A DNA stretch of 25,863 nt from DAOOVD01 sp035369845. Its GTDB lineage: Bacteria > Bacillota > Desulfotomaculia > Desulfotomaculales > Pelotomaculaceae. The stretch is from NCBI GenBank assembly GCA_035369845.1, contig DAOOVD010000034.1, forward strand, positions 1 to 25,863, written 5' to 3'. Under the pieces are notes generated by a model. The model saw only the letters and a program-made list of their open reading frames with translations. It ran no database searches and was not told the origin of the DNA. This document shows, piece after piece, positions 1-8,525 of this stretch. Made by a program: the position numbers and the translations under genes. Every line of letters begins with the position of its first letter. The first letter of the stretch is position 1.

Positions 1-842
1 TCAATGAGCTTTCGCTTCTGGGAGAGGTCGATACCGTACCGCCCGGAGAGCTCCTTCACTCTCCAGGTGGTTATGTCAAGATAGTCCTGCCGGTTTTTCA
101 GATAATGCTCCAGATCCCGCAAAGCGTCCGGGAAATAGCGGCGGTAGGTTTTTTTCAGACCTTGCACGACCGAAGGGTAGGGGTTGAGGCTGTCCGCCAG
201 GACTTCCCGCACACCCGCCTTGTTTATGGCCGAAAACAGGCCTGTCAGAGCGCGGTCGTTATCGCCGGCACCCGGGAGGAGCGGGGCGATGAAAACCCAT
301 ACTGCCACGCCCGCCTCGATCAGCCGCCTGGCCGCTGCGAGGCGCGAGCCCGGAGGCGGGGCTCCCGGCTCCAGAACCCGGGCCGCCCCTTCGTCGACGG
401 TGGTAATGGTAAATCCCACCGAACACCCCGGAATTTTGCCCAACAGCTCCGTATCTCTGGCAACAAGCGACGATTTCGTAAGAATGTCCAACCCGCACGG
501 CGGATAGCGGGAAAACGCCTCCAGACAGGACCGGGTCAGTCCGCAGCTTGCCTCCAGGGGCTGATAGGGATCGGTTACCGTTCCCAGAATAATATTCCCC
601 TCCGTTGCTTTGCCCCTTTCGAGTTCCCTTTCCAAGACGGCGGGAAGGTTGACCTTTACGTCGACAAATCCTCCCCACGGCTCGCTGTGACCGGTGAAAC
701 GGCGCATGAACGAGGCGTAACAGTAACAGCATCCGTGCGCGCACCCCGCGTAGGGGTTGAGGCAGTAAAGGTAGCCGGGAATGCCTGTTTTGCTGAGCGC
801 TGTCTTGCACGTCTTTTCTTTGACCGGTATTTTTCCGTGCAT
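1..842 (-). CDS. Radical SAM protein, SPL-like (COG1533 type), 3' end outside window
   Basis: The reading frame runs from an ATG at 842 to the window edge (280 codons, no stop), so the C-terminus is missing. Residues 34-41 contain Cys34, Cys38 and Cys41 in the CX3CX2C arrangement that binds the radical SAM 4Fe-4S cluster, preceded by a GYLYCLNPYAGC segment typical of the spore-photoproduct-lyase-like radical SAM proteins (COG1533). The start follows a GGGGGGAG ribosome site about 11 bases upstream. The usual family length is near 290-300 residues, so little is lost. Members act in the cytoplasm; most have no known substrate. Spore photoproduct lyase itself is longer and starts differently, so I do not call it splB. 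It lies downstream of the cysteine synthase gene on the same strand, separated by a terminator hairpin. Confidence 0.85.
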   Translation of the reverse strand, partial: MHGKIPVKEKTCKTALSKTGIPGYLYCLNPYAGCAHGCCYCYASFMRRFTGHSEPWGGFVDVKVNLPAVLERELERGKATEGNIILGTVTDPYQPLEASCGLTRSCLEAFSRYPPCGLDILTKSSLVARDTELLGKIPGCSVGFTITTVDEGAARVLEPGAPPPGSRLAAARRLIEAGVAVWVFIAPLLPGAGDNDRALTGLFSAINKAGVREVLADSLNPYPSVVQGLKKTYRRYFPDALRDLEHYLKNRQDYLDITTWRVKELSGRYGIDLSQKRKLI

Positions 843-901
843 TGAAGAATTGTCTCCCCCCGTTCAGTTCACCTTCACCCGTTGACAAACGCAAATAAAA
901 C

Positions 902-919
902 AAGCGGCAATTGCCGCTT
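902..919 (-). terminator. Rho-independent terminator after cysteine synthase gene
   Basis: A perfect palindrome, AAGCGGC-AATT-GCCGCTT, lies just past the stop of the cysteine synthase gene. On the minus strand it is followed by GTTTTATTT, which gives a stem of seven pairs and a weak U-tract. It would separate cysteine synthase from the radical SAM gene. Confidence 0.65.
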
Positions 920-924
920 TGCTT

Positions 925-1833
925 CTATGGCGAACATTTCGCGCATATGGACCTGAAAAGGGTCGTGCTCAGGTAGCGGTCGCCCCGGTCCGGCAGGATG
1001 ACCACAATATTTCCGCCGCCAATTTTCCTGGCGATGTGCAGGGCGCCCGCCACCGCCGCGCCGCTTGACATGCCCACAAAAATCCCTTCTTTTGTAGCCA
1101 GTGTCCTGGCCATCTCAAAGGCTTCGTCATCCTCCACGTTAATTTTCATGTCGAGCATACCGGGATCATAAATCTTCGGCACTATCGCTTCTTCCATATT
1201 TTTCAGACCCTGTATGGCGTGACCCTTATTCGGCTCCACACCGACAATCTTAACCTGTGGCTTCACCTCTTTGAGATATCTGGCCGTCCCCATCAGAGTC
1301 CCGGTGGTTCCCATACCGGCGACAAACACGTCCACCTCGCCCTTCATTTGTGAAAAAATTTCCGGGCCTGTCGTTTCATAGTGCGACAGGGTGTTATTTT
1401 CATTGGCAAACTGATTCGGCATGTAATACCTGTCCGGTTCCTCGCTGATTATCCGGCAAGCCTCCCTGATCGCCCCGTCGGTCCCCTCGTTTGCAGGCGT
1501 AAGTATCACTTCCGCCCCGAAGGCCTCCAGAATTCTGCTTCTTTCGACGCTTACGCACGCCGGCATGACCAGTTTAACGGGATAACCCTTGGCCGCCCCG
1601 ATCATCGCAATGGCTATCCCGGTATTTCCGGAAGTAGGCTCCAGAATGGTTTTCCCTTTTGAAAGCTCGCCCGACTCCTCCGCCTTTTTAATCATGTAAT
1701 AGGCAGGACGGTCCTTTACCGAACCACCGGGGTTACTCCCCTCGAGTTTCCCGAAAATCCTCGCCGGACTTCCGTTTGTCAGGGTTTTCAATTCCACCAG
1801 CGGTGTGTTGCCGATAGCGGATAGTACGTCCAT
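925..1833 (-). CDS. cysM: Cysteine synthase (O-acetylserine sulfhydrylase, CysM/CysK family)
   Basis: This PLP enzyme makes cysteine from O-acetylserine (or a related activated serine) and sulfide in the cytoplasm. The 302-residue protein has the family marks: NPGGSVKDR with the PLP lysine at residue 40, PTSGNTG at 66-72, the phosphate-binding GTTGT at 175-179, SSGA at 256-259 and PDRGDRYLS at 281-289. The stretch around NQFANENN and HYETTGPEI is closer to CysM than to classical CysK, so the symbol is tentative. The C-terminus ends in an unusual CAKC pair whose role is unknown. A sigma-A type promoter lies upstream and a terminator downstream, so it is probably monocistronic. It may use the product of cysE in the met operon, and it may be the main cysteine synthase here because the copy beside tusA is a relic. 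Confidence 0.93.
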   Translation of the reverse strand: MDVLSAIGNTPLVELKTLTNGSPARIFGKLEGSNPGGSVKDRPAYYMIKKAEESGELSKGKTILEPTSGNTGIAIAMIGAAKGYPVKLVMPACVSVERSRILEAFGAEVILTPANEGTDGAIREACRIISEEPDRYYMPNQFANENNTLSHYETTGPEIFSQMKGEVDVFVAGMGTTGTLMGTARYLKEVKPQVKIVGVEPNKGHAIQGLKNMEEAIVPKIYDPGMLDMKINVEDDEAFEMARTLATKEGIFVGMSSGAAVAGALHIARKIGGGNIVVILPDRGDRYLSTTLFRSICAKCSP

Positions 1834-1879
1834 GAATGCGTCGCCCCCGTATGCTGTGGTGATGTCAAATCCAATATCT

Positions 1880-1908
1880 ATTATACAACTATCCCTTCAA
1901 CTAACCAA
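1880..1908 (-). promoter_or_regulatory. Sigma-A type promoter of cysteine synthase gene
   Basis: On the minus strand TTGGTT (1903-1908) and a perfect TATAAT (1880-1885) are separated by 17 bases. Transcription would start near 1873, about 40 bases before the ATG at 1833. The -35 box is a weak match. Confidence 0.55.
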
Positions 1909-1942
1909 CTATTTTTGCTCAGCCCGGCGCCGGACTTCCCGG

Positions 1943-1984
1943 CCGCCGCCGGACAGCCGTCCGGTCGGGGCGGATATTTTTTTT
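1943..1984 (+). terminator. Terminator-like hairpin reading toward the small membrane protein gene
   Basis: CCGGAC (1949-1954) pairs with GTCCGG (1959-1964) around AGCC, an outer CCGCC/GGCGG helix extends it, and ATATTTTTTTT follows on the plus strand. It has the shape of an intrinsic terminator, but no plus-strand gene lies upstream. It could be a leader attenuator for the gene at 2022, or could stop antisense transcription into the cysM promoter region. Confidence 0.45.
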
Positions 1985-2021
1985 CCCCGCTCCAAATAAT
2001 AAACTGTGGGGGGTGTGTTTT

Positions 2022-2393
2022 TTGAACACGTATTTTCAAGCTTTGCTGGTGAAAGTGTCAACCGCCCTGGCGGTGTCAGGCGCACTTCTTTTAACCGCGG
2101 ATGTCAGCCCGGCCGCGGCCTTGCTCATCAGCCTGGCCATGACGATGGTCACTTTCCTGGCAGCCGACATTCCCTTCGTGCCTCTCCTCGGCGCCAAACC
2201 GGCGGTGGCCGTCGACGTTGCCGTCGCACTGCCGCTTCTATGGGGAACGGCCCGTTACCTGGCCGGTGTCGACCTGACGCTTTCGCATCTTTTCATCCTG
2301 GCGTTCATAATAGCCGCCGGGGAATGGCTATTTCACACTTTCGCCGATGGAACAGGGCTTTACAGAACGATCAGAAAGCACTTGAAAGATTAA
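2022..2393 (+). CDS. Small integral membrane protein, DUF2512-like
   Basis: A 123-residue, very hydrophobic protein with about four predicted membrane helices (roughly residues 10-26, 30-50, 55-75 and 85-105) and a short basic tail. Length, helix layout and the LLVKV...LLISLAMT pattern resemble the DUF2512/YndM group of Firmicutes, whose function is unknown. I chose the TTG at 2022 because GGGGGGTG (2008-2015) sits about seven bases before it; an in-frame GTG at 2013 would overlap that ribosome site. It is a single gene, convergent with the acyl-CoA ligase gene at 2502, with only about 100 bases of plain sequence between them. Confidence 0.7.
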   Translation: MNTYFQALLVKVSTALAVSGALLLTADVSPAAALLISLAMTMVTFLAADIPFVPLLGAKPAVAVDVAVALPLLWGTARYLAGVDLTLSHLFILAFIIAAGEWLFHTFADGTGLYRTIRKHLKD

Positions 2394-2501
2394 TATGCTG
2401 GGGCGCTGCCCTCATTTTTACGCCTTATCCCGCTTTCAGCTATCTTCATCCGCGGATTTTGATGGTGCGTCATGGACAGCCGGTAATTAAACGGACCGGA
2501 T

Positions 2502-4235
2502 CTAACCGCCCTTTTTGATCCTTCTGAGCGCCTCTTCCACCAGCTTGTACTTCTGCACTTTTCCGGAAGACGTAAACGGCAACTCGTCGCCCCGAACAAA
2601 GAAAAAATAGCGAGGCACCTTGAACTTTGCAAGGCCCCGGCGGCAGTGCTCGATTATTTCCCTGCGGGTGCACTCCTCCCCGGGTTTGAGTTCAATGAAC
2701 GCGACCCCGACGTCGCCCATAACCTGGTGCGGGACACCCACCACGTATACCTGGTTGACCTTGTGATAGGTGCTGATATACTCTTCGACTTCTTTCGGAA
2801 CAACGTTCTCACCGGAAGTCTTGTACATTTCCTTGCTTCGCCCGGTCAACTGCAGCAGCCCGTCCGGGTGGATAATGCCCATGTCGCCCGTTCTAAGCCA
2901 TCCGTCCTTGTCGATCAGAGCCGCGTTTTCCTGCGGACGCTTGTAGTACCCCCTGGTGACGATGTTGCCCCTGCAGGCCAGTTCGCCCTCCGAACCGGGA
3001 GGCAGATCGCGGCCGGTAAAAGGATCGACCACCTTGTACTGGATGTTTCTCCCGCCGAACTCTTCCAGGCCGCTTGAACCGCCGTACATCATGCGGCCCA
3101 CCCGCGTGGCCAGTATTTCTATGTCGTCCCCCGGCCAGCTCAGTACGCCGGCTCCCGCGACTTCAGTCATTCCGTAGCCCGTGGAGAGTTCGGTGAGCTT
3201 CAGCTCGTCCCTGGCCCTTTTCCAGAGGGGCAGCGGGGCGGGAGTGGAAGCGCACAGAACCGCCGTAAGGGACGACAGATCAAACCTGTCCAGTTCGGGG
3301 CAATTCAATATCGACAGCAAAATCGTAGGAACGCACAGGAAGTCGTTGGCCCGGTACTTTTCCATGAGAGCCAGGGCGGATTGGGGTGCGAACTGAAGGT
3401 GGGGAATCATCGCCCCGCCCACGAAGGTAACAAACAGAAAGGCCTGCTCGATGGCGAAAATATGGTAAAAAGGAATGGGAAAGTAAATCCGGCGGCCGTC
3501 CTGCGCCGCCCGTGCAAGGCAGCTCGCATACGCACCCCGCAACAGCATGTCGTGCGTAAGCATGACGCCTTTGGGTTCCGCCGTGGTCCCCGACGTATAC
3601 ATGATAAAACAGGTATCGTCAGGATAGGCCGTCTCCCTCTGGACCCGCCTCCTTTCATCTTCGGAAACCGTATCCCCCAATTCCATCAGCGAATTCAGCG
3701 ATCTCACGCCGGGATATTCGCGACTCTCGGGAGAGAACAACACCACGTTTCTCAGCAGGGGAAACCCCGGGGAAAAGCCCTCCCCTTCCCCTTCACCCAG
3801 ACAACCGGCAAAAAGCCCGGCAAGAATTTTCGAGTAATCGGTTTTCCCCAGCCTGTCATTTGCAATCAACGCCACGGCATCTGAATCGCGCAGGACAAAT
3901 CCCAGTTCCCTGACATTGAGGACGGGATTTATGGGAACACAAACCGCGCCAATTTTCACCAGCGCCAGAACAATAATTGCGAATTCCGGGTAATTACCCA
4001 TCAACAGGGCGACGTGCTCCCGCGGTCTGATTCCCATGGCGATAAGACCCCGCGCCAACCGGTCGGACAACTGCTTGACCTGTGAATAGGTATATTGAGC
4101 TTCCTCGGCAAGAATATAGTACCGATCTCCGTACTTCTCCACGACACGGTCAAAATGATCGCCGATAGTACGGCGCTGCCAAACCGGATACTTGGCGAGC
4201 AATGTCTCAATGCGCTGTCTTATTTCGGCATTCAT
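2502..4235 (-). CDS. AMP-dependent acyl-CoA synthetase/ligase (long-chain type)
   Basis: A 577-residue member of the ANL adenylating superfamily, which activates a carboxylic acid with ATP to the acyl-adenylate and then passes it to CoA. Visible motifs are the P-loop MYTSGTTAEPKG at 213-224, GYGMTE at 353-358, the WLRTGD hinge region at 446-451 and the adenylation lysine in TSSGK, residue 559. The substrate cannot be read from the sequence; a fatty or aryl acid is likely. I place the start at the ATG at 4235 because GGGAGG lies seven to eight bases upstream, rather than at an in-frame ATG 17 codons earlier. It is divergent from a second ligase at 4384. A perfect -10 box (TATAAT, 4303-4308) with a poor -35 lies upstream. 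Confidence 0.88.
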   Translation of the reverse strand: MNAEIRQRIETLLAKYPVWQRRTIGDHFDRVVEKYGDRYYILAEEAQYTYSQVKQLSDRLARGLIAMGIRPREHVALLMGNYPEFAIIVLALVKIGAVCVPINPVLNVRELGFVLRDSDAVALIANDRLGKTDYSKILAGLFAGCLGEGEGEGFSPGFPLLRNVVLFSPESREYPGVRSLNSLMELGDTVSEDERRRVQRETAYPDDTCFIMYTSGTTAEPKGVMLTHDMLLRGAYASCLARAAQDGRRIYFPIPFYHIFAIEQAFLFVTFVGGAMIPHLQFAPQSALALMEKYRANDFLCVPTILLSILNCPELDRFDLSSLTAVLCASTPAPLPLWKRARDELKLTELSTGYGMTEVAGAGVLSWPGDDIEILATRVGRMMYGGSSGLEEFGGRNIQYKVVDPFTGRDLPPGSEGELACRGNIVTRGYYKRPQENAALIDKDGWLRTGDMGIIHPDGLLQLTGRSKEMYKTSGENVVPKEVEEYISTYHKVNQVYVVGVPHQVMGDVGVAFIELKPGEECTRREIIEHCRRGLAKFKVPRYFFFVRGDELPFTSSGKVQKYKLVEEALRRIKKGG

Positions 4236-4383
4236 AATCAGGCCTCCCGTGTGCCGTAAAATTTCTAAAAAAGTTATTTGCCTCAAAACCGGTTATTCCT
4301 TCATTATATAGGAAAAATAGTAAATAACGATTTCATATTAATCAACGTACCAAGTCCGAGTAAAAAAAGGGGAAAAAAAATTC

Positions 4384-5892
4384 ATGCCGAAATATACTGA
4401 AAATATTGTCAGAAAAAGGGGGCATATATTCAAGTTGAACATTTCCGAAATCCACAAAATACGCGGCCGGGACGGGGACCGTACGGCAATCAGTTTCCTC
4501 GGAAGGAAGGTTGCGTACGCCGGGCTGGAACGCCATATCGAGCAATACGCAAGATTTCTGGCACACCGGGGGCTGACGGCCGGTGAGCGGGTCGCCGTCG
4601 CTCTTCCCAACTGCCCCGAATTCGTATACTCCTATCTCGGCATCGTGCGTGCCGGGGGCGTGTCCCTTCCCCTCAATCTCCTGCAGACACCGCAGGAAAT
4701 ACTGTTTATTCTCAAAGACTCGGGGGCACGCCGCCTGATAACCAACCAGGCTATCGCCCGGCAATTCGGGCAGCTCCCCGGACTCGATCTTTCCCTGATA
4801 ATTCTGGACGAAGAAACAAAAAAAGAAATATCATCCGCCAGTCCCGCCACCTTTCCGGATACGGAGGGCGATTCCGTCTGCACCTTCCTGTATACCTCGG
4901 GCACTACCGGCCGGCCGAAAGCGGCCATGCTTACCCACAACAACCTGCTCGGCAACGTGAAGTCAATGGACGACGTGTCGGACTTCGGACAGGATGACAA
5001 TTTCCTGGCGGTACTGCCCATGTTCCACAGTTTCGGCTGGACGGTCTGCATCCTCCTGCCGTTCTATCTGGGCTGCACGGTAACCATTATGGACAACTTC
5101 AGGCCCAAGGACATGTTGCAGGCGCTGTCAACCCAGGGGATTACCGTTTTCTGCGGGGTGCCCAGCATGTTTTCCGTGCTGCTTAAAATGCGTGAGAAAG
5201 CCTCGTTTCCTGCTTTAAAATTCGCCATCTCCGGGGGCGACTCAATTTCCGGTGAGGTCATGAACGCCTTTGAACAGCACTTTCACTTTCCCATAGTCGA
5301 GGGTTACGGCCTTTCTGAAGCGTCCCCGGTCGTATGCCTCAATCCTCTTTACGGAATCCGCAAAGTGGGCTCTATCGGGGTTCCTATCAGCGGCGTCGAG
5401 GTAAAGATATTTAACGAATGGGACGAGGAATTGCCTCCCGGAGAAATTGGGGAACTTGTCGTCAAAGGGCCTAACGTTATGAAGGGCTATTACAACAGGG
5501 AGGCTGAAACCGGAGAGGCGCTGCGAGGGGGATGGCTGCATACCGGCGATCTGGCCTCCCGGGACGAAGACGGATATTTCTACATTGCCGGAAGAAAAAA
5601 AGAATTGATCATTACGGCCGGGTTCAACGTTTACCCGAGGGAGGTCGAGGAAGTTCTCACTTATCATCCCTCCGTGGCGGAAGCCGCCGTCATAGGCATT
5701 CCCCACCCGTTGAAAGGCGAGGTGGTGAAGGCTTTTATCGTTCCCGCCGAAGGCCACAGCCCGGACAGGCAGCAGCTTTCCCGCTATTTGAAGGAAAACC
5801 TGGCCCTGTATAAAATTCCGGAAGAATACGTTTTTGCCGCAGAACTGCCCCGCGGCGCCAGCGGCAAAATATTGAAACGCCTGCTCAAATAA
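4384..5892 (+). CDS. AMP-dependent acyl-CoA synthetase/ligase (long-chain fatty acid type)
   Basis: A 502-residue ANL-superfamily ligase for ATP-dependent acyl-CoA formation. It shows the P-loop LYTSGTTGRPK at 169-179, GYGLSE at 307-312, WLHTGD at 384-389 and the catalytic lysine in GASGK, residue 495. It aligns end to end with short fatty acyl-CoA ligases (FadD-like, about 500-520 residues) and is clearly distinct from its divergent neighbour. The ATG at 4384 has GGGG about 11 bases upstream; a TTG at 4435 with GGGGG a similar distance upstream is a possible alternative start. The pair may serve fatty acid or aromatic acid degradation, as in syntrophic clostridia, but nothing nearby (no beta-oxidation genes) fixes the substrate. 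Confidence 0.88.
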   Translation: MPKYTENIVRKRGHIFKLNISEIHKIRGRDGDRTAISFLGRKVAYAGLERHIEQYARFLAHRGLTAGERVAVALPNCPEFVYSYLGIVRAGGVSLPLNLLQTPQEILFILKDSGARRLITNQAIARQFGQLPGLDLSLIILDEETKKEISSASPATFPDTEGDSVCTFLYTSGTTGRPKAAMLTHNNLLGNVKSMDDVSDFGQDDNFLAVLPMFHSFGWTVCILLPFYLGCTVTIMDNFRPKDMLQALSTQGITVFCGVPSMFSVLLKMREKASFPALKFAISGGDSISGEVMNAFEQHFHFPIVEGYGLSEASPVVCLNPLYGIRKVGSIGVPISGVEVKIFNEWDEELPPGEIGELVVKGPNVMKGYYNREAETGEALRGGWLHTGDLASRDEDGYFYIAGRKKELIITAGFNVYPREVEEVLTYHPSVAEAAVIGIPHPLKGEVVKAFIVPAEGHSPDRQQLSRYLKENLALYKIPEEYVFAAELPRGASGKILKRLLK

Positions 5893-5931
5893 ATCTGGTC
5901 GCTTTGAGGTAGCGGGCGGCTGCAAGCGCCG

Positions 5932-6309
5932 TCAATAATCACTGTCAGCCGCCCCGCCCTCGCCGGAAAGCTTCATGGCAGCCTCCAGAAGGACTCCGAT
6001 ATCCCTGCTGCCCAGCGAGTAGTAGACAAATTTGCCCTCCTTGCGGTGCCTGACCAGGCCGAGGTTCCGTAAAAACCGCAGGTGGTGGGACGCAGTTGCC
6101 AAGTTGGTGCCGCTGACAGCCGCCACATCACAGACACAAAGCTCTTCGCGGGAAAGCGCGTAAATGATCTTAACCCTGTTGTCGTCGGCAAGCGCCTTAA
6201 ATAGCGCTGAAAGACCGCGAACAGCCCCGACTTCTTCTTTCAGCCTGTCGACTTTTTGCCGGTTCACGCAAAAAAACTCACAAACGTCATTTTCCCTGTT
6301 CCCGGACAA
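5932..6309 (-). CDS. cadC: ArsR/SmtB-family metal sensor repressor, CadC-like
   Basis: A 125-residue winged-helix repressor that should leave its operator when Cd, Pb or Zn binds. Its cysteines match the CadC site: Cys10 and Cys14 in VCEFFC near the N-terminus, and Cys58 and Cys60 in ELCVCD of the DNA-binding region; staphylococcal CadC uses Cys7, Cys11, Cys58 and Cys60. The recognition helix region TNLATASHHLRFL follows. I chose the TTG at 6309 because GGGGGGAG lies seven bases upstream and the length then fits CadC; an ATG at 6339 lacks such a site. The start overlaps the end of the ATPase gene by 23 bases, so the two are translationally coupled. A CadC-like operator precedes cadA, which suggests autoregulation. 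Confidence 0.9.
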   Translation of the reverse strand: MSGNRENDVCEFFCVNRQKVDRLKEEVGAVRGLSALFKALADDNRVKIIYALSREELCVCDVAAVSGTNLATASHHLRFLRNLGLVRHRKEGKFVYYSLGSRDIGVLLEAAMKLSGEGGAADSDY

Positions 6310-8461
6310 TAAAACTCCCCCCTGAACCGGCCTGCTCATCCGGTTTTATGCCCATCAACCTGATACCGTTCAAAGTTACGATAACGGACGCTCCCATATC
6401 CGCAAGAATGGCAAGCCAGAGAGTCAGCCATCCCGGGAAGACGAGCAGTACCGCGGCCAGCTTTATCGCAATAGAAAAAACTATGTTTTGCCTGATCACC
6501 CGCAAAGAAGCCCTGCTTAAGCGAACGGCAAAGGGCAGCTTCGACAGGTCGTCGGCCATCAAAACCATGTCCGCAGTCTCCAGCGCCGTGTCCGTTCCCG
6601 CCCCGCCCATGGCGATTCCCACGGTTGCGGCGGCGAGAGCCGGGGCGTCGTTCACCCCGTCGCCGACCATGGCCACCTTGCCGTATTCTTTTTTCAAGTC
6701 ATTTATCGCGGCTACCTTGTCCTGCGGCATCAGCCCGGCCAGAAAAGCGTCCACTCCTGCTTTTCCGGCGATCACTTCCGCCGTACCGGGGTTGTCTCCG
6801 GTAAGCATGACGGTTTTCTTAATGCCCATTTCGCTCAACCGTTTTACGGCGGTGTTCCCGTTCTCTCTCAGGGTATCCGCCAGAGCGAGGACACCCGCGA
6901 GACTGCCGTCCACCCCCACCATTACCGGGGTTTTGCCTTCGGATTCAAGCCTGGAAAGCACGTTAGCGGCAGGCGAAACATCAATGCCGCTCTCCCCGAG
7001 CAACCCGGGGCTTCCCACCACAACCCTCCTGCCGTTCAAATCGGCCTTCGCCCCCCTGCCGACAAAAGATTCGAAGGCGGCAGCCGGCACAAGCCGCAAG
7101 TTCAGTTTCCCGGCTTTACGGACGACGGCCCTTGCCAGGGGATGCTCCGACATTTTTTCGACACTTGCCGCAATCCTCAGAAGCTCCTCCTCATCCATAC
7201 CGCCGTCGACCGCTATCACGTCGGTAACTTCGGGAGTTCCACCCGTCAGCGTCCCGGTTTTGTCGAAGGCAACCACGGAAAGAGAGCCCATTTCCTCCAG
7301 GTAAACCCCGCCTTTGATCAATACACCGTTCCTGGCCGCGTTAACGATGGCGGAAACGATTGCCACCGGAGTGGAAATAACGAGGGCGCAGGGGCATCCC
7401 ACGACGAGCAGCGCCAGTCCCCGGTAAACCCAGGGATACCACGGGAGGCCGGACACAAGCGGGGGCAAAACGCTTACAAGGAGCGCCGCGGCTATAACCG
7501 CCGGAGTGTAATACCCGGCGAACCTGTCGATAAAAGATTGCAAGGGGGCTTTTTGGGCCTGGGCCTCTTCAACCATGCTGATAATCCTGGCAATTGTGGT
7601 GTCGCCGACAAGTTTTGTCACCTTAACTTCCAGAACCCCTTCCTGGTTGAAGGTTCCGGCAAATACACCGCAGCCCGCCGTTTTTTTCACCGGCGCGGAC
7701 TCACCGGTAATGGCGGCCTGGTTTACCGTAGAACTGCCGTCAATAACCACTCCGTCCATGGCGATTTTTTCCCCGGGCCTGACAATGAGTACGTCTCCAA
7801 GGAGAATTTCCTCGACCGGCAGGCTCATCTCCCTGCCGTCCCTCCGGACGGTGGCGATTTTAGGGGCGATTTCCATGAGAGAGCGTATGGACTGACGGGC
7901 TTTACCGGCCGTATACGACTCCAGCGCCCCGCTCACGGAATACAGAAAGGCAACCGCCGCCGCTTCCTCCCACTCGCCGATCAGAGCGGCGCCGGTCACC
8001 GCCGCCGTCATCAGGACATTCATGTCGAAGCTCAGCCGTCCCAAGGATTTCACAGCCTTCAGAACAGTTTCAAAACCGCCCGAAAGCATTGCGGCGAGGT
8101 AAAGCCAGACTGCCGGCACGGGCAGCCGGACAAGGACATCCGCCGTCCATCCCGCCAGGAAAAAGAGCCCTGAGAATACGCTGACCACAATTTTCCCGTT
8201 TTTCTCCCAAAAAGGCTGCTCTGCGGCAACAGCCGGAATACCTTCAGGTACCGCCGTAACACTATGCTTTCGCGCCTCTCTCACGATCAGTCCGGAATCG
8301 ATGCCGCCGTGAACCGTCAGCTTCGCTGCCCCGAAATTAAGTTCCGCTTTGCTCACTCCGGGCAACCTCATTATGTCCCGCTCCAACCGGGCGGCACAAT
8401 CCATTCAGGTAAGCCCTTCCAGAAGAAATGCCTGCGAAGCGGCAGCAGCAACTTCCGACAT
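6287..8461 (-). CDS. cadA: Cd/Zn/Pb-exporting P1B-type ATPase, probable selenoprotein (in-frame UGA at 8405-8407)
   Basis: This membrane pump should export Cd, Zn or Pb. Numbering from an ATG at 8461 (724 residues), it has a heavy-metal-binding domain at the N-terminus, TGES at 252-255, the membrane CPC motif at 356-358, the phosphorylated DKTGT at 400-404, SEHP near 438-441 and GDGVND later. The C-terminal DMGAS helix is typical of the ZntA/CadA group. A plain open frame begins only at an ATG at 8404, inside the metal-binding motif. Upstream, AAGGAGG (8470-8476) and an ATG at 8461 encode 18 residues ending EGLT, then UGA, then MDCA. The result is GLT-U-MDC, with UGA exactly where the first Cys of GxxCxxC belongs. 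Selenocysteine insertion is inferred. A shorter product from 8404 (GGAAGGG nine bases upstream) without the motif is the alternative. Confidence 0.85.
8373..8402 (-). promoter_or_regulatory. Candidate bacterial SECIS hairpin in cadA mRNA
   Basis: Just after the in-frame UGA, CCCG (8388-8391) pairs with CGGG (8377-8380) around the seven-base loop GUUGGAG. A lower UGU/ACA helix across a four-base bulge extends it. The apical loop starts 18 bases after the UGA and its first base is G. This fits the loose published description of bacterial SECIS elements (loop about 16-37 bases after UGA, G among the first two loop bases). The stem is short, so the element on its own is not proof. Confidence 0.5.
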
Positions 8462-8525
8462 GTCGACCGCCTCCTTGCAACTAGACAATTCCCTGACCGC
8501 ACCCAAAAAATACGGCAGGACATTC

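Noticed and set aside
1..842. Assignment as spore photoproduct lyase (splB)
   Set aside because: The cluster motif and length fit the wider COG1533 group, but the longer N-terminus of true SplB is absent.
259..903. Open frame on the minus strand over the first gene, 214 codons
   Set aside because: It is an out-of-frame shadow of the radical SAM gene; its composition (Arg/Gly-rich) and lack of any motif contrast with the clear CX3CX2C protein in the neighbouring frame.
5914..5954. GGGCGGCTG/CAGCCGCCC inverted repeat between the ligase gene and cadC
   Set aside because: The right arm lies inside the cadC coding end, the loop is about 23 bases and there is no U-tract, so a terminator call is not justified.
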